Below, in pieces: positions 9,251 to 18,325 of a stretch of 64,000 bases of DNA; position 1 is the first letter of the stretch, and every line of letters begins with the position of its first letter. Source of the stretch: Mycoplasma sp. CAG:956 (GTDB lineage Bacteria > Bacillota_I > Bacilli_A > RF39 > UBA660); contig HF993104.1 of assembly GCA_000433475.1 (NCBI GenBank), forward strand, positions 1 to 64,000. The letters run 5' to 3'. Below the pieces are notes generated by a model. That model was not told the origin of the DNA and did not search any database. It worked only from the letters and a program-made list of their open reading frames with translations. The translations under genes were made by a program, and so were the position numbers.

Positions 9251-9311
9251 TGATAATACTTTTTTTAGCATAAAATTTTATAGGTTAACGTACTATATTT
9301 TAGGTGATAAA

Positions 9312-9917
9312 ATGTTTATAGCACATCGTGGCAAAGTAAGTGCTAGTAGTAAAGAAAATACTTTAGAATCTTTTAAAAAGGCAATAGATGATAATAAATA
9401 TCAAGGCTTTGAATTAGATGTTAGAACAACGAAAGATAAAGAATTAATTGTATTTCATGATTTTTTTAATAATGCTAATTTAATCAATAAAACAATGAAA
9501 AATAATTTAGATAAAGATATTTGTCTTTTAGAAGATGTATTAAAGTTGGATACAGATAAAATAATACTTATAGAAATTAAAGAAAAAGATATCGATGTTA
9601 ATAAATTAAACAGTTTACTTCTTAAGTATTTTAAAAAGAATATTTATGTCATGAGTTTTTATAAAGAACCAATAAAAAAGTTATTACAATTAAAGCCTAT
9701 GTATAAATGTGGTATATTAAATTATCTTTTTAATTCGGAAATTTCATACAATGAATATGATTTTATTGTGCTTTTAGATAAGACAATAACTGCTAATCTT
9801 ATCAGTTATTTTCAAAGTAGAAAGTTAGAAGTTTTTAGTTATGGAATTACTAAAAATAATTTTTTATATCCGAATAATGTTTACTATATAGTGGATGATA
9901 AAATTTTTAATGAATAA
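9312..9917 (+). CDS. Glycerophosphodiester phosphodiesterase family protein
   Basis: 201 residues, somewhat shorter than the usual 230-250. The catalytic core is clear: AHRG with H5, EN at 15-16, ELD with E34 and D36, and H49 in VFHD. These residues bind the metal and act in hydrolysis of glycerophosphodiesters to glycerol-3-phosphate and an alcohol. No signal peptide, so cytoplasmic. A 62-base gap after hemW holds a short AT-rich stretch. The C-terminal half is poorly conserved, so the substrate is uncertain. Confidence 0.82.
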   Translation: MFIAHRGKVSASSKENTLESFKKAIDDNKYQGFELDVRTTKDKELIVFHDFFNNANLINKTMKNNLDKDICLLEDVLKLDTDKIILIEIKEKDIDVNKLNSLLLKYFKKNIYVMSFYKEPIKKLLQLKPMYKCGILNYLFNSEISYNEYDFIVLLDKTITANLISYFQSRKLEVFSYGITKNNFLYPNNVYYIVDDKIFNE

Positions 9918-9955
9918 AAGTTAATTTGTCGTTTTTAAAGCGACCACTTTTAAGA
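9916..9955 (+). terminator. Hairpin after the phosphodiesterase gene
   Basis: AAAAGT (9916-9921) pairs with ACTTTT (9946-9951), and GTCG (9928-9931) pairs with CGAC (9941-9944), giving a bulged hairpin that ends in a weak T-rich tract. It is a possible terminator; the T run is poor. Confidence 0.35.
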
Positions 9956-9998
9956 TTTTATATGATATAGTTTTAGTACTTGTTTAAAAAAATAAAAG

Positions 9999-10027
9999 TT
10001 GCTAAGAAAAGATAAAGATGTTAAAAT
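9999..10027 (+). promoter_or_regulatory. Promoter of the 10056 gene
   Basis: TTGCTA (9999-10004), 17 bp spacer, TAAAAT (10022-10027). A ribosome site AGAGGTG lies 8 bases before the ATG at 10056. Confidence 0.6.
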
Positions 10028-10055
10028 TAAAATGTAAAATAAGAGGTGTAATTTT

Positions 10056-12392
10056 ATGGATGAAGATAAGAATAATATAAATACTAGAAGTCTTGATGAT
10101 TTAAGCAATTTAGATACTAATAAAACTAGTGAGAATAATAAGCCTTTTCATGATGTTAGTAGTAATTTAGATAATGATGATTTTATAAACTTTGATGAAG
10201 AAGATAAAAATGATACTGATGAAGACAAAACAGATGATATTTTTGCTAATCTTAATTTAGAAGATAGTAATAATGAATTTAATACTCTTGATAATGAGAC
10301 CATTTCTTCTATAGATACAGATAGTGAAAAAAAAGAAGATAAGAGTGATGATACTTCTAATAAGAAGCCAAGAAAGTCTCTAACTAAAAAGCAAAAAATC
10401 ATTTTAATATGTGTTATAAGTGCTATTGCTTTAGTAATTGTTTGTTTAATAGTTTATCTTTTATTACCTAAAGATACTAAGAAACCAGATGATGAGCCAA
10501 CTGAAACTATTGTTATTGATAAGGGTAATTATCGTTATCAAGATGGAACTTTAGTTTTCTTAAATGAGCAAAAAACAGAGATTGGTACTTATGAGTGTCA
10601 AGAAAAAGAAGAAGATAAATGCTATGTTTCTTATACATCTAATGATTTAGATGATGTTAATGTTGTAAAAAATGTCTATGAAGATAATAGCAATGTTCAA
10701 ATAAGAAGTGAAGTATTTCATAATCGTTTTGTTTTTATTAACGATGGTAATAAAGAAGAAATAGAATTATATGATATTTTAGAAAATAAGGTTATCGGAA
10801 CTTATAAAAAAATAAAATATTATGAGACTTTAGGAACTGACTATGTGGTTTTAGAAAATACTGATAATAAATTTGGTGTTGTTAAAATAACAAGTAATGA
10901 TTTAGAAACAATTATTAATTTTACATATGATGATTTAACTTCTTTAGAAAAGAAGGATAATACTTTAGTAGCTAAAAAAGGTAGTAAGTATTATTTAATT
11001 AGTTTTAGTGATAAAGCTCTAACAAAAGCTATTACTAAGCCAATTTATGATTATGATGATAAACATATAGTGGTAAAAAATGGTTCTTCTTATAATTTAG
11101 TTGATTATGATAATAATGAAATATATACTGATTATAATTATATTAGTATTATAAGTAGTGATTATGTAGCACTTGTAAATGATGGTTCTTTATATATTAG
11201 GGATTATGATAAAAATAAATATAATGAAGTAGGTTATACTTTATATAATGAGGCATACAGTGGAATTAATACTTATTCTAAAGAAGGAGTTTTAAAAAGT
11301 AGTAGTTATGCTTATAAGGTAAATGTTAATAATAATACATTAACCGTATTCTTAAAAAATAATAATGACGTTGAAGAAAAAGGTTTAAATTTGCTTGATG
11401 GTAGGGCTTCTCTTAAACAAAAGTATTATAGTAGTTTTGATGGCATTTTATACTTCTATAGTGATTTAGAAAAGACTAATCTTTTAGGTAGTTATACTTG
11501 TACTAATAAAGACGATTTTAATAACATAGAGGAAATAAGAATGTGTGCTATTGCTCATAATTATTCATTTAGTGAAAACTTTAAAACTAATGATGCTGGT
11601 AGTAGTAATACTTTTATACCTATAGTTGATAATCGTTATGTCTTTATTACTGATGATATAAATATTAGTGATGGCGAAGTAAAGGTATATGATTTATATA
11701 AAAAACAGGTTCTTGCTACTTATAAACATGTATCTAGTCCAATTGCTAATGAAGAAATTACATTTATAAATAGTATTGATAATATAATTGTTAAAAATAA
11801 GAGTGATAAATTTGGGGTTATTAATGTTGATAATAACGGTATAGCAAAGACTTATGATTTTGTGTACGATAGAATGGAACGTATTGGTTCTTATATTGAA
11901 GTAGCTAAAAATAATAAATATCAGATTTTATTTAATAGTGATTCTTCAAGTATTACATTAGATTCTAAAATTTATGATTTTAGTGGCAAATATTTTATTG
12001 TTAAAAACAATGATAAGTTTGATATTTATAGTGATGATGGAACTGATAATCCTAAAAAAATTACTAATAAATCTTATAAAGTTATTAAATTAGTTGGAGA
12101 AAGTCTATATATAGCTATTGATGATGATAATAATGTTTATGTTAATACTTATGATAATACGACAATAAATACTGAACAAGTAAAATTAGATAGTACAAGT
12201 AATATCTTTACTTTATATAATATGATAAGTGCTAGTATTAATGGTAATAATGTTATTTTAAATATTACTAAAGAAGATGGTACTAAATTAAATAGTTATA
12301 CTTTTAGTATACCAAAGGATACTTCAAATAAAACAGAAGTTAAACCCAGTAATCCAACAGTAGATGGTGATAATAATGAAACCCAAGAATAA
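10056..12392 (+). CDS. Membrane-anchored protein with duplicated unknown ectodomain
   Basis: 778 residues. The first 105 residues are Asp/Asn/Ser-rich and presumably disordered and cytoplasmic; a Lys-rich stop-transfer and a membrane helix follow at about 113-137, then a large external part. The external part is an internal duplication: module 1 (about 155-400) and module 2 (about 455-770). Both carry G-[ST]-Y-x-C...C (C181/C189 and C482/C497), NR[FY]VFI.D, VYDL..K..-TYK, FGV[VI] and [KP]IYD[YF]..K..[VI]VK. A third copy is encoded next door at 12376. The short beta-like repeats recall WG-repeat or propeller proteins, but no family can be named. Likely a surface sensor or adhesion protein by architecture only. 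Confidence 0.75.
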   Translation: MDEDKNNINTRSLDDLSNLDTNKTSENNKPFHDVSSNLDNDDFINFDEEDKNDTDEDKTDDIFANLNLEDSNNEFNTLDNETISSIDTDSEKKEDKSDDTSNKKPRKSLTKKQKIILICVISAIALVIVCLIVYLLLPKDTKKPDDEPTETIVIDKGNYRYQDGTLVFLNEQKTEIGTYECQEKEEDKCYVSYTSNDLDDVNVVKNVYEDNSNVQIRSEVFHNRFVFINDGNKEEIELYDILENKVIGTYKKIKYYETLGTDYVVLENTDNKFGVVKITSNDLETIINFTYDDLTSLEKKDNTLVAKKGSKYYLISFSDKALTKAITKPIYDYDDKHIVVKNGSSYNLVDYDNNEIYTDYNYISIISSDYVALVNDGSLYIRDYDKNKYNEVGYTLYNEAYSGINTYSKEGVLKSSSYAYKVNVNNNTLTVFLKNNNDVEEKGLNLLDGRASLKQKYYSSFDGILYFYSDLEKTNLLGSYTCTNKDDFNNIEEIRMCAIAHNYSFSENFKTNDAGSSNTFIPIVDNRYVFITDDINISDGEVKVYDLYKKQVLATYKHVSSPIANEEITFINSIDNIIVKNKSDKFGVINVDNNGIAKTYDFVYDRMERIGSYIEVAKNNKYQILFNSDSSSITLDSKIYDFSGKYFIVKNNDKFDIYSDDGTDNPKKITNKSYKVIKLVGESLYIAIDDDNNVYVNTYDNTTINTEQVKLDSTSNIFTLYNMISASINGNNVILNITKEDGTKLNSYTFSIPKDTSNKTEVKPSNPTVDGDNNETQE

Positions 12393-13398
12393 TAAGATGA
12401 CTTTGGTAATGGCTATAATTTTAACAATTATAGCCTTACCCTTAGCAGTAATAAGTACTTATGGACATGTTTTATATCCAAGTAATAATGATACTTTAGC
12501 TTGTGATTTAAAACTTACTGATGGTTCTTGTTATACTTGTGAAAATAAGGCTGGCTATTGTAATTATGCCTATAATTATGTAGCTGATTCTTTATATGCT
12601 CTAAATTATTATAAGGGAACTAATAATTTTGTTACTGTTACTAGTGGTTATGTCTTTTTAATGGATAGTCCTACAACATTTAACGGTGCTAATTTAACTG
12701 AACATCCAAAAACCATTATTTATAATACAACTAGTGGTAATAAGATAAGTATTATTGGCTTAAATAACTATGGAATTGGTATAAAAGGAGATTATTATAT
12801 CGGTATTACGGATAATGGAAAGTATACACTATATTATATCAACCAAACCGTAAAAAAAGTTATTACTGAAGAGTATGATTTTATTGGTTTAGCTAATCAC
12901 TTAGAAAATGGTAAGTTAGATTCATCAAAGTTTGTGGCTTTAAAAAACAATGAATGGTTATTAATAGATGCTAATAATAAAGCTTTATCGACAGCTTTTA
13001 CTAATCCTATTTATGATTATAGTACTAAGGCAGTGGCATTATATAAAGATAATAACTATTATTTATCTGATTATGCTGGTAATAATTTGTTAAATATGTA
13101 TTTTGATAAAGTATATTTTTATAAAGAAATATTATTGTTAATAAATAATAATACTTTATATATCTATGATAGTTTAAATGAAAAATTATTATCATCAACT
13201 ATAAAAGTTAATCGTCCTGAGGACATTAACGTTGAAAAGAGTGATGACTACTTTGATATTTCTATTGGTGGCATTAAGAATACCAGAGTTTATTATGATG
13301 GCAGAATAGAAAGCTTAAACAATAGTAATGAAAATGATAATAATACTAATCAAGATGCAATAGATGATAATACAAATACTTTTGATAATGCATCTTAA
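12376..13398 (+). CDS. Membrane-anchored single-copy homologue of the 10056 ectodomain
   Basis: 340 residues from the ATG at 12376, preceded by GGTGAT; an earlier in-frame ATG at 12364 lacks a ribosome site. It overlaps the previous gene by 17 bases. A signal anchor spans about residues 10-30. The rest is external and matches the neighbour's module: a CYTCENKAGYC cysteine cluster, YVFLMD, TNPIYDYSTKAVALYKDNN, YLSDYAGNN and NNTLYIYD. It ends in an Asn/Asp-rich tail. The overlap and shared module indicate a duplicated pair acting together. Function unknown. Confidence 0.72.
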   Translation: MKPKNNKMTLVMAIILTIIALPLAVISTYGHVLYPSNNDTLACDLKLTDGSCYTCENKAGYCNYAYNYVADSLYALNYYKGTNNFVTVTSGYVFLMDSPTTFNGANLTEHPKTIIYNTTSGNKISIIGLNNYGIGIKGDYYIGITDNGKYTLYYINQTVKKVITEEYDFIGLANHLENGKLDSSKFVALKNNEWLLIDANNKALSTAFTNPIYDYSTKAVALYKDNNYYLSDYAGNNLLNMYFDKVYFYKEILLLINNNTLYIYDSLNEKLLSSTIKVNRPEDINVEKSDDYFDISIGGIKNTRVYYDGRIESLNNSNENDNNTNQDAIDDNTNTFDNAS

Positions 13399-13400
13399 GT

Positions 13401-13430
13401 AAAGGACAGATAATTAAAACTGTCTTTTTT
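13401..13430 (+). terminator. Rho-independent terminator
   Basis: AAAGGACAG (13401-13409) pairs with CTGTCTTTT (13420-13428), followed by further T residues. It closes the 10056-13398 operon. Confidence 0.75.
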
Positions 13431-13471
13431 CTTCTTATCTTGTCAAGTAAAGATAAACTTTTTAATATTGC

Positions 13472-13500
13472 TTCTTAAACGAGTTAAAGTGTAGTATAAT
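13472..13500 (+). promoter_or_regulatory. murG operon promoter
   Basis: TTCTTA (13472-13477), 17 bp, TATAAT (13495-13500), 22 bases before the murG ATG. Confidence 0.5.
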
Positions 13501-13521
13501 GTACTAAGAGTGGGTGATTTC

Positions 13522-14598
13522 ATGAGAATACTTATCAGTGCTGGTGGAACTGGTGGTCATATCTATCCAGCATTAGCAATCATAGAAGGATTTAAAAAAT
13601 ATGATAAGGATTTAGAAGTTTTATATATAGGAACCAAAAATAGAATGGAAAAGGATATTGTGCCTAAAAATGGTATTCCTTATTACGGAATAGAAATATA
13701 TGGTTTATCTAAAAATATTTTTAAAGATATAAAAGATGTGTTTTTAATCTTTAAAGCTAAAAAAGAAATAAAAAAGAAAATGTTAGAATTTAAACCAGAT
13801 GTAGTTTTAGGTATTGGTGGTTATGTAACATATCCCGTTTTAAGTGTTGCTAAAAGTTTACATATTAAGACATTTATTCATGAACAAAATGCGATTCCAG
13901 GAAAGACTAATAAAATGATTAGTAAGTATGCTGATATAATAGGTATATCTTTTAAGGAAAGTGCTAAATATTTTCCTAATAAAAATGTTTTATATACTGG
14001 CAATCCAACGGGAATAAGAGCTCTTAATACCCCTAGAATTACTAAAAGTAGTTTAGGACTTAATGATGATAAGCCATTAGTAGTAGTAGTTTGCGGTTCT
14101 TTAGGCTCAGAAACGGTAAACAATGCCATGAAAGGATATTTAAAAACACTAGAAAATAAGGATTATCAAGTAGTTTACATTACAGGTAAAAATTTATACG
14201 AAGAATTTATTAAAATTAAATATCCTAAAAACGTTAAAGTATTACCATATTTAGATAATTTAACTGGTCTTTTAAAAGAAACTGATGTTTTAGTAGCTAG
14301 AGCTGGGGCATCGACTATAGCAGAGGTTTTAAGTCTTAAAGTACCTACTATATTTATTCCTAGCCCTTATGTTGCTAATAATCATCAATATTATAATGCT
14401 GTATCTTTAAAAAATGATAATTTAGCTCTCATGCTAGAAGAAAAAGATTTATCAATCCCAAATATTACTAAGAATATTGAGGATTTGCTATATAATAAAG
14501 ATAAACAAATAAAAATAAAAAATAACTTAAATAAGGTTAGTACTTTAGATAGTACTAAAATAATTTATGATGCAATTAAGGAACTGATTAAAAAATGA
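13522..14598 (+). CDS. murG: UDP-GlcNAc:lipid I N-acetylglucosaminyltransferase MurG
   Basis: Last cytoplasmic step of peptidoglycan synthesis: adds GlcNAc to lipid I to give lipid II at the inner membrane face. Start is the ATG at 13522 (MRILISAGGTGGHIYP) after GTGGGTGAT; the upstream GTG at 13510 lies inside the ribosome site. 358 residues, normal. The GGTGGH loop is at 8-13, HEQNAIPG near 115, and the UDP-GlcNAc pocket (GSLGSETVN, ARAGASTIAE) is in the C-terminal half. It is the first gene of murG-murB-ftsQ-queH, and its TGA overlaps the murB ATG. Confidence 0.96.
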   Translation: MRILISAGGTGGHIYPALAIIEGFKKYDKDLEVLYIGTKNRMEKDIVPKNGIPYYGIEIYGLSKNIFKDIKDVFLIFKAKKEIKKKMLEFKPDVVLGIGGYVTYPVLSVAKSLHIKTFIHEQNAIPGKTNKMISKYADIIGISFKESAKYFPNKNVLYTGNPTGIRALNTPRITKSSLGLNDDKPLVVVVCGSLGSETVNNAMKGYLKTLENKDYQVVYITGKNLYEEFIKIKYPKNVKVLPYLDNLTGLLKETDVLVARAGASTIAEVLSLKVPTIFIPSPYVANNHQYYNAVSLKNDNLALMLEEKDLSIPNITKNIEDLLYNKDKQIKIKNNLNKVSTLDSTKIIYDAIKELIKK

Positions 14599-15506
14599 AT
14601 TTAAAATGTGAGATTTTAGAAAATGTTAACTTAAAAGAATATAATACTTATCGGGTTGAGGCTTTTTGTAAATATATGGCTTTTCCTAAAAGCATTAAAG
14701 AGCTTCAAGAAGTTATTAACTACTGTTTACATAATGATATTAAGTATTTTGTTATAGGTAATGGCTCTAATGTGATTTTAGATGGTTATTTAGATGGCAT
14801 AGTTATTAATATGAAAAAATTAACTGGCATAGAACTTGTAAGTGATACTGATATTATTGCCTATGGTGGTATTATGATGCCTAAATTAGTAAAATTTGCG
14901 GTTGAAAATAATCTTACTGGTTTAGAATGGGCAAGTGGTATACCTGGAACTTTAGGTGGTGGCATCTATGGTAATTGTGGAGCTTATAACGATGATATTT
15001 ATCACTACTTACAAGAAATAATCGTTTTACATAATGGTAAAATTGAACATATAAAGGCTAATAAAGTGTTTTATGATTATCGCAGTACTTTTTTTCAAGG
15101 TAAACGTCAATATATTATTGTAGCGGCTCATCTTAAATTAAGTAAAGGAAGTAGTAGAAAATCTCAAGATTTAATTAATGATCGTCTAAGACGTCGTCTT
15201 GCATCACAGCCTTTATCTTATCCTTCAGCTGGTTCAGTATTTCGTAATCCCTCTAAAGAAATGCCAGCTGGTAAATTAATCGAGGAAAGTGGTCTTAAAA
15301 ATACTAAAATTGGGGGAGCAGTAGTATCTTTAAAACATGCTAATTTTATTATTAATGATGGTAGTGCTACTGCAAAAGATATTATTGACTTAATAGAATT
15401 AATTAAAAAAACGATTAAGAAAAATTATACAATCGATTTGGTAACAGAACAAGAAATAGTAAAGTGGGATAGCAATGCAAAAGAAAACGAAACGAAAATT
15501 AAATAA
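14595..15506 (+). CDS. murB: UDP-N-acetylenolpyruvoylglucosamine reductase MurB
   Basis: FAD- and NADPH-dependent enzyme making UDP-MurNAc for peptidoglycan. 303 residues, the shorter type found in Firmicutes. FAD-binding GNGSNV lies near residue 56 and SGIPGTLGGG near 115. The catalytic region has YRSTFF, PSAGSVFRNP with the proton-donor Ser, and EESGLK with the conserved Glu. It overlaps murG by 4 bases and ftsQ by 32 bases, so translation is probably coupled. Confidence 0.95.
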   Translation: MNLKCEILENVNLKEYNTYRVEAFCKYMAFPKSIKELQEVINYCLHNDIKYFVIGNGSNVILDGYLDGIVINMKKLTGIELVSDTDIIAYGGIMMPKLVKFAVENNLTGLEWASGIPGTLGGGIYGNCGAYNDDIYHYLQEIIVLHNGKIEHIKANKVFYDYRSTFFQGKRQYIIVAAHLKLSKGSSRKSQDLINDRLRRRLASQPLSYPSAGSVFRNPSKEMPAGKLIEESGLKNTKIGGAVVSLKHANFIINDGSATAKDIIDLIELIKKTIKKNYTIDLVTEQEIVKWDSNAKENETKIK

Positions 15507-16221
15507 AAAAAGATTTTTTGGACTGCTTATCTTTTTAGTCATAGGTATTTCTTTTATTTGCTATTTACTAAATTTAAAAGTAAGTAACGTATTAATTATT
15601 GGTAATCAAGAAATACTTGATAGTACTATTATTAAGGCAAGTGGCTTAAGAGAATATCCTTATTATAAAAATATTAAAAAAAGAATGTTAGAAAAAGAAA
15701 TAGGAGATATTCCTTTAATAGATACTGTTAAAGTTAGTAAATATTTAAATGGTACTATAAAAATTAAAGTAACAGAAGAGACTCCTATTGTTTATTTAGA
15801 AAATACTTATAAAATAATAACTAGTAGTAATAAAGTTTATGAAAATATAAAAGTTAGTAAAGAAACTATGCCTACCTTAAAGACGGCTTTAAGTGATGAT
15901 ATTCAAGAATTATTGATAAAAGCTCTAAAAAAAATAGATACTAATATTTTAAATATGATTAGTGAAATAGAATATTCACCAACAGTTAGTAGTGAAGGTA
16001 AGACGATTGATGATAAAAGGTTTACCTTTTATATGAATGATGGTAATATAGCTATCATTAATACCATTAATATTGATAAATTTAATAATTATCTAAAAGT
16101 AGTTAGCAAAGCTATTGATACTTATGGCAAAGATACATCTGGTATTTATAATTTTGATTCAGGTACAAGTAATGTAGTATTTCAAAAGAAAGATAGTGAG
16201 GAAAATGCAACCAAAAATTAA
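15475..16221 (+). CDS. ftsQ: Cell division protein FtsQ/DivIB
   Basis: 248 residues: a short Lys-rich cytoplasmic tail, one membrane helix at about 12-32, then a POTRA-type domain (VSNVLIIGNQEILDSTIIKASGL onwards) and a beta domain outside. This is the bitopic divisome protein that links early and late division proteins. Sequence is diverged, and recognition rests on the architecture, the POTRA start and the murG-murB context. It begins inside the last 32 bases of murB and ends 17 bases into queH. Confidence 0.85.
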   Translation: MQKKTKRKLNKKRFFGLLIFLVIGISFICYLLNLKVSNVLIIGNQEILDSTIIKASGLREYPYYKNIKKRMLEKEIGDIPLIDTVKVSKYLNGTIKIKVTEETPIVYLENTYKIITSSNKVYENIKVSKETMPTLKTALSDDIQELLIKALKKIDTNILNMISEIEYSPTVSSEGKTIDDKRFTFYMNDGNIAIINTINIDKFNNYLKVVSKAIDTYGKDTSGIYNFDSGTSNVVFQKKDSEENATKN

Positions 16222-16828
16222 TTATGATAAAGAAATGACTAATATAATAAGTAAGTTAGAATCGCCTAAAAAGGTTTTATTGCATTCTTGCTGTGCTCCT
16301 TGCAGTAGCACTTGTATTGAAAGATTAACACCTTATTTTGATATAACTATTCTTTATTACAATCCAAATATTGAACCATACGATGAGTATATAAAAAGAA
16401 AAAATGAAGAAATAAGATTTATAAGAGAATATCCCAATATTAATAAATTAGATATTATTGATTGTGATTACGATAATGAAAAATTTTTAGATATTGCTAA
16501 AGGGTTAGAAGATGAACCAGAACGAGGTAAAAGGTGCTTAAAATGTTATAATCTAAGAATGGAATATACGGCTAATAAAGCTAAAGAGTTAGGATATGAT
16601 TATTTTGCTACTACTCTTACTTTAAGTCCTCTAAAGGATAGTCAAGTTTTAAATAATATTGGTTATGCTCTTAGTAAAAAGCATGATATTTCTTATTTAC
16701 CAAGTGATTTTAAGAAACAAAATGGTTATAAAAGAAGTATTGAACTTTCTAAAGAATATAATTTATATCGTCAAAATTTCTGTGGGTGCAAATATTCTAG
16801 AAAAATTATAGAAAATAGTCTTGATTAA
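16205..16828 (+). CDS. queH: Epoxyqueuosine reductase QueH
   Basis: Reduces epoxyqueuosine to queuosine at tRNA wobble position 34, as an unrelated replacement for QueG. 207 residues from the ATG at 16205, which follows GTGAGGAA; the GTG at 16196 is part of the ribosome site. The family cysteines are all visible: CCAPC at 29-33, CLKC near 105-112 and CGC near the C-terminus, proposed ligands of a 4Fe-4S cluster and metal. It is translationally coupled to ftsQ, an unusual partner, so the link is probably transcriptional only. Confidence 0.92.
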   Translation: MQPKINYDKEMTNIISKLESPKKVLLHSCCAPCSSTCIERLTPYFDITILYYNPNIEPYDEYIKRKNEEIRFIREYPNINKLDIIDCDYDNEKFLDIAKGLEDEPERGKRCLKCYNLRMEYTANKAKELGYDYFATTLTLSPLKDSQVLNNIGYALSKKHDISYLPSDFKKQNGYKRSIELSKEYNLYRQNFCGCKYSRKIIENSLD

Positions 16829-16872
16829 ATGTGCTATTTCGTATAAAATATTCAACTAGAAAGAAGATTACT

Positions 16873-17571
16873 ATGAAAAAAAGAGAAGAAATAGAAATGA
16901 AATTTTATGAAAAATTAGGAGTAAAAAAATTTATCAAATTTGATAATAAGTTTTGGAGTAGTTGGGATCGTCTTACTCTTGCCCTAACTCCTAAATCAAA
17001 AAAACTTGCTAAGCAAAATAAAATTAAAGAAAACAATAATTATTACTTATCTAGAAAAATTGAAGGGGTTATAGAATGCCAAACAAGAAAGAAAGAAAGC
17101 ACTAAACTGGCTATTGCTCTTGCAGCATTATACACTTTAATAGGATTATTTCATGTATACTTTCAGCCGTCATTAATTCTTAGTGTCGCATATTTTTCTT
17201 GGACGGCTGTATTTATAGCATCTGCCACGACATGTCGCTATGCTACTTTAAAAGCTAAAAAAATTGAAGAAAAATGGCATTGTAAATATGAAAGTCAAAA
17301 AGAGGATGTTATTGCTAATATTATGATTAAAAATAAAGAATTAGGGCGTCCACGATGCGAAATCATAGCTAATAATAATAATTTAGAACAAACAAGTTTT
17401 CAAAAGTTAATTAGCAATGCTGAATTATCTGAATTAAAAAAATATGATAATTATTTAAATTCTTATCAAAAGGCTTATGAAAATGGTGAAATCCTACCAA
17501 CTTTAGAATATGATAAGGCTAAAAATAAAACTTTAAGACTAGTTCCTAGTTATACAAAATTGCATAAATAA
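16873..17571 (+). CDS. Hypothetical two-helix membrane protein
   Basis: 232 residues from the ATG at 16873, with AGAAAGAAG before it; the longer frame from 16831 has no ribosome site. A basic, charged N-terminal half (to about residue 85) is followed by a membrane hairpin at about 90-130 (LAIALAALYTLIG, FSWTAVFIASATT), then a charged tail with coiled-coil character. I do not recognise the family. A possible -10 TATAAA lies at 16842. Its neighbour at 17698 is also a small unknown membrane protein. Confidence 0.6.
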   Translation: MKKREEIEMKFYEKLGVKKFIKFDNKFWSSWDRLTLALTPKSKKLAKQNKIKENNNYYLSRKIEGVIECQTRKKESTKLAIALAALYTLIGLFHVYFQPSLILSVAYFSWTAVFIASATTCRYATLKAKKIEEKWHCKYESQKEDVIANIMIKNKELGRPRCEIIANNNNLEQTSFQKLISNAELSELKKYDNYLNSYQKAYENGEILPTLEYDKAKNKTLRLVPSYTKLHK

Positions 17572-17697
17572 TGTTTAATTATAAAGAAAAAAAATATTAT
17601 AATTTGAAAATTTGACCGAATTAAGAGTTATAATATCTTTTTGTTTACTTCAAATTTTATCTTTGTTATGCTTATAATAGCAAGGAGTTTATATTAT

Positions 17698-18015
17698 ATG
17701 CAAATGGAAGAAAAAAACGAAGAAGTAAGAGCTGAAAAAGAAAGTTTCAATTTAGTCGAAGTCTATTATGTCAGATATTTAAATGGCTATATTGATGAAA
17801 AATTTAACAGTATAGTTAAGAAAAACAATTTTATATCTTTAATGCTAAAGTTTATTGGTTATGCAATAATAATCATTGACGTTGTAATTTTGAGTGTTAT
17901 TACTATAGAAACTGAAAAAATAAGTTTGGCATTTCTTTTAATAATATTTTTAATTAGTTGTGGCTTGTCTTTAGGCTTTTTTTGCTTTTGCAGAAATAAT
18001 CCAAATTTTGCATGA
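17698..18015 (+). CDS. Small hypothetical membrane protein
   Basis: 105 residues. I place the start at the ATG at 17698 because AAGGAG stands 10 bases upstream and a TATAAT (17673-17678) lies just before, inside the longer frame that begins with TTG at 17641. The N-terminal half is soluble and charged; two hydrophobic helices follow (residues about 48-70 and 75-98), ending in CFCRNN. Family unknown. Confidence 0.5.
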   Translation: MQMEEKNEEVRAEKESFNLVEVYYVRYLNGYIDEKFNSIVKKNNFISLMLKFIGYAIIIIDVVILSVITIETEKISLAFLLIIFLISCGLSLGFFCFCRNNPNFA

Positions 18016-18074
18016 TATCAGATTCAAATTATGGATTAAGTAATTAAACTTAAAGAGTATACTTATTAAACATT

Positions 18075-18100
18075 AATTAGGCTTACTACCTAATTTTTTT
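18075..18100 (+). terminator. Rho-independent terminator
   Basis: AATTAGG (18075-18081), 7-nt loop, CCTAATT (18089-18095) and a T run to 18100. It separates the two unknown membrane protein genes from mtaB. The rest of 18016-18228 shows no gene. Confidence 0.75.
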
Positions 18101-18228
18101 GATTTATTCAGAATAAAAAATATTTATTAAAAGAATAATATTGCATTTGCTAACTATATTACTTATAATTACCTTAGTTATGAAAATTAGCAGATTCATT
18201 AAAAAATTTATAAAGTAACTTAAAATTA

Positions 18229-18258
18229 TTGACTTTATAAGTAAGGGTAGGATAGAAT
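18229..18258 (+). promoter_or_regulatory. mtaB promoter
   Basis: TTGACT (18229-18234), 18 bp, TAGAAT (18253-18258). A 60-base leader with a plain AAAGGAG ribosome site leads to the ATG at 18326. Confidence 0.65.
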
Positions 18259-18325
18259 ACTGCTACATTGATTGAAAAAGATTAAAGATAGTCATTAGGA
18301 CCATTTAATTAGTAAAGGAGTAGTT

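Noticed and set aside
10148..10402. Minus-strand ORF opposite the Asp/Ser-rich N-terminus
   Set aside because: It is a mirror of a low-complexity coding region and has no start signal of its own.
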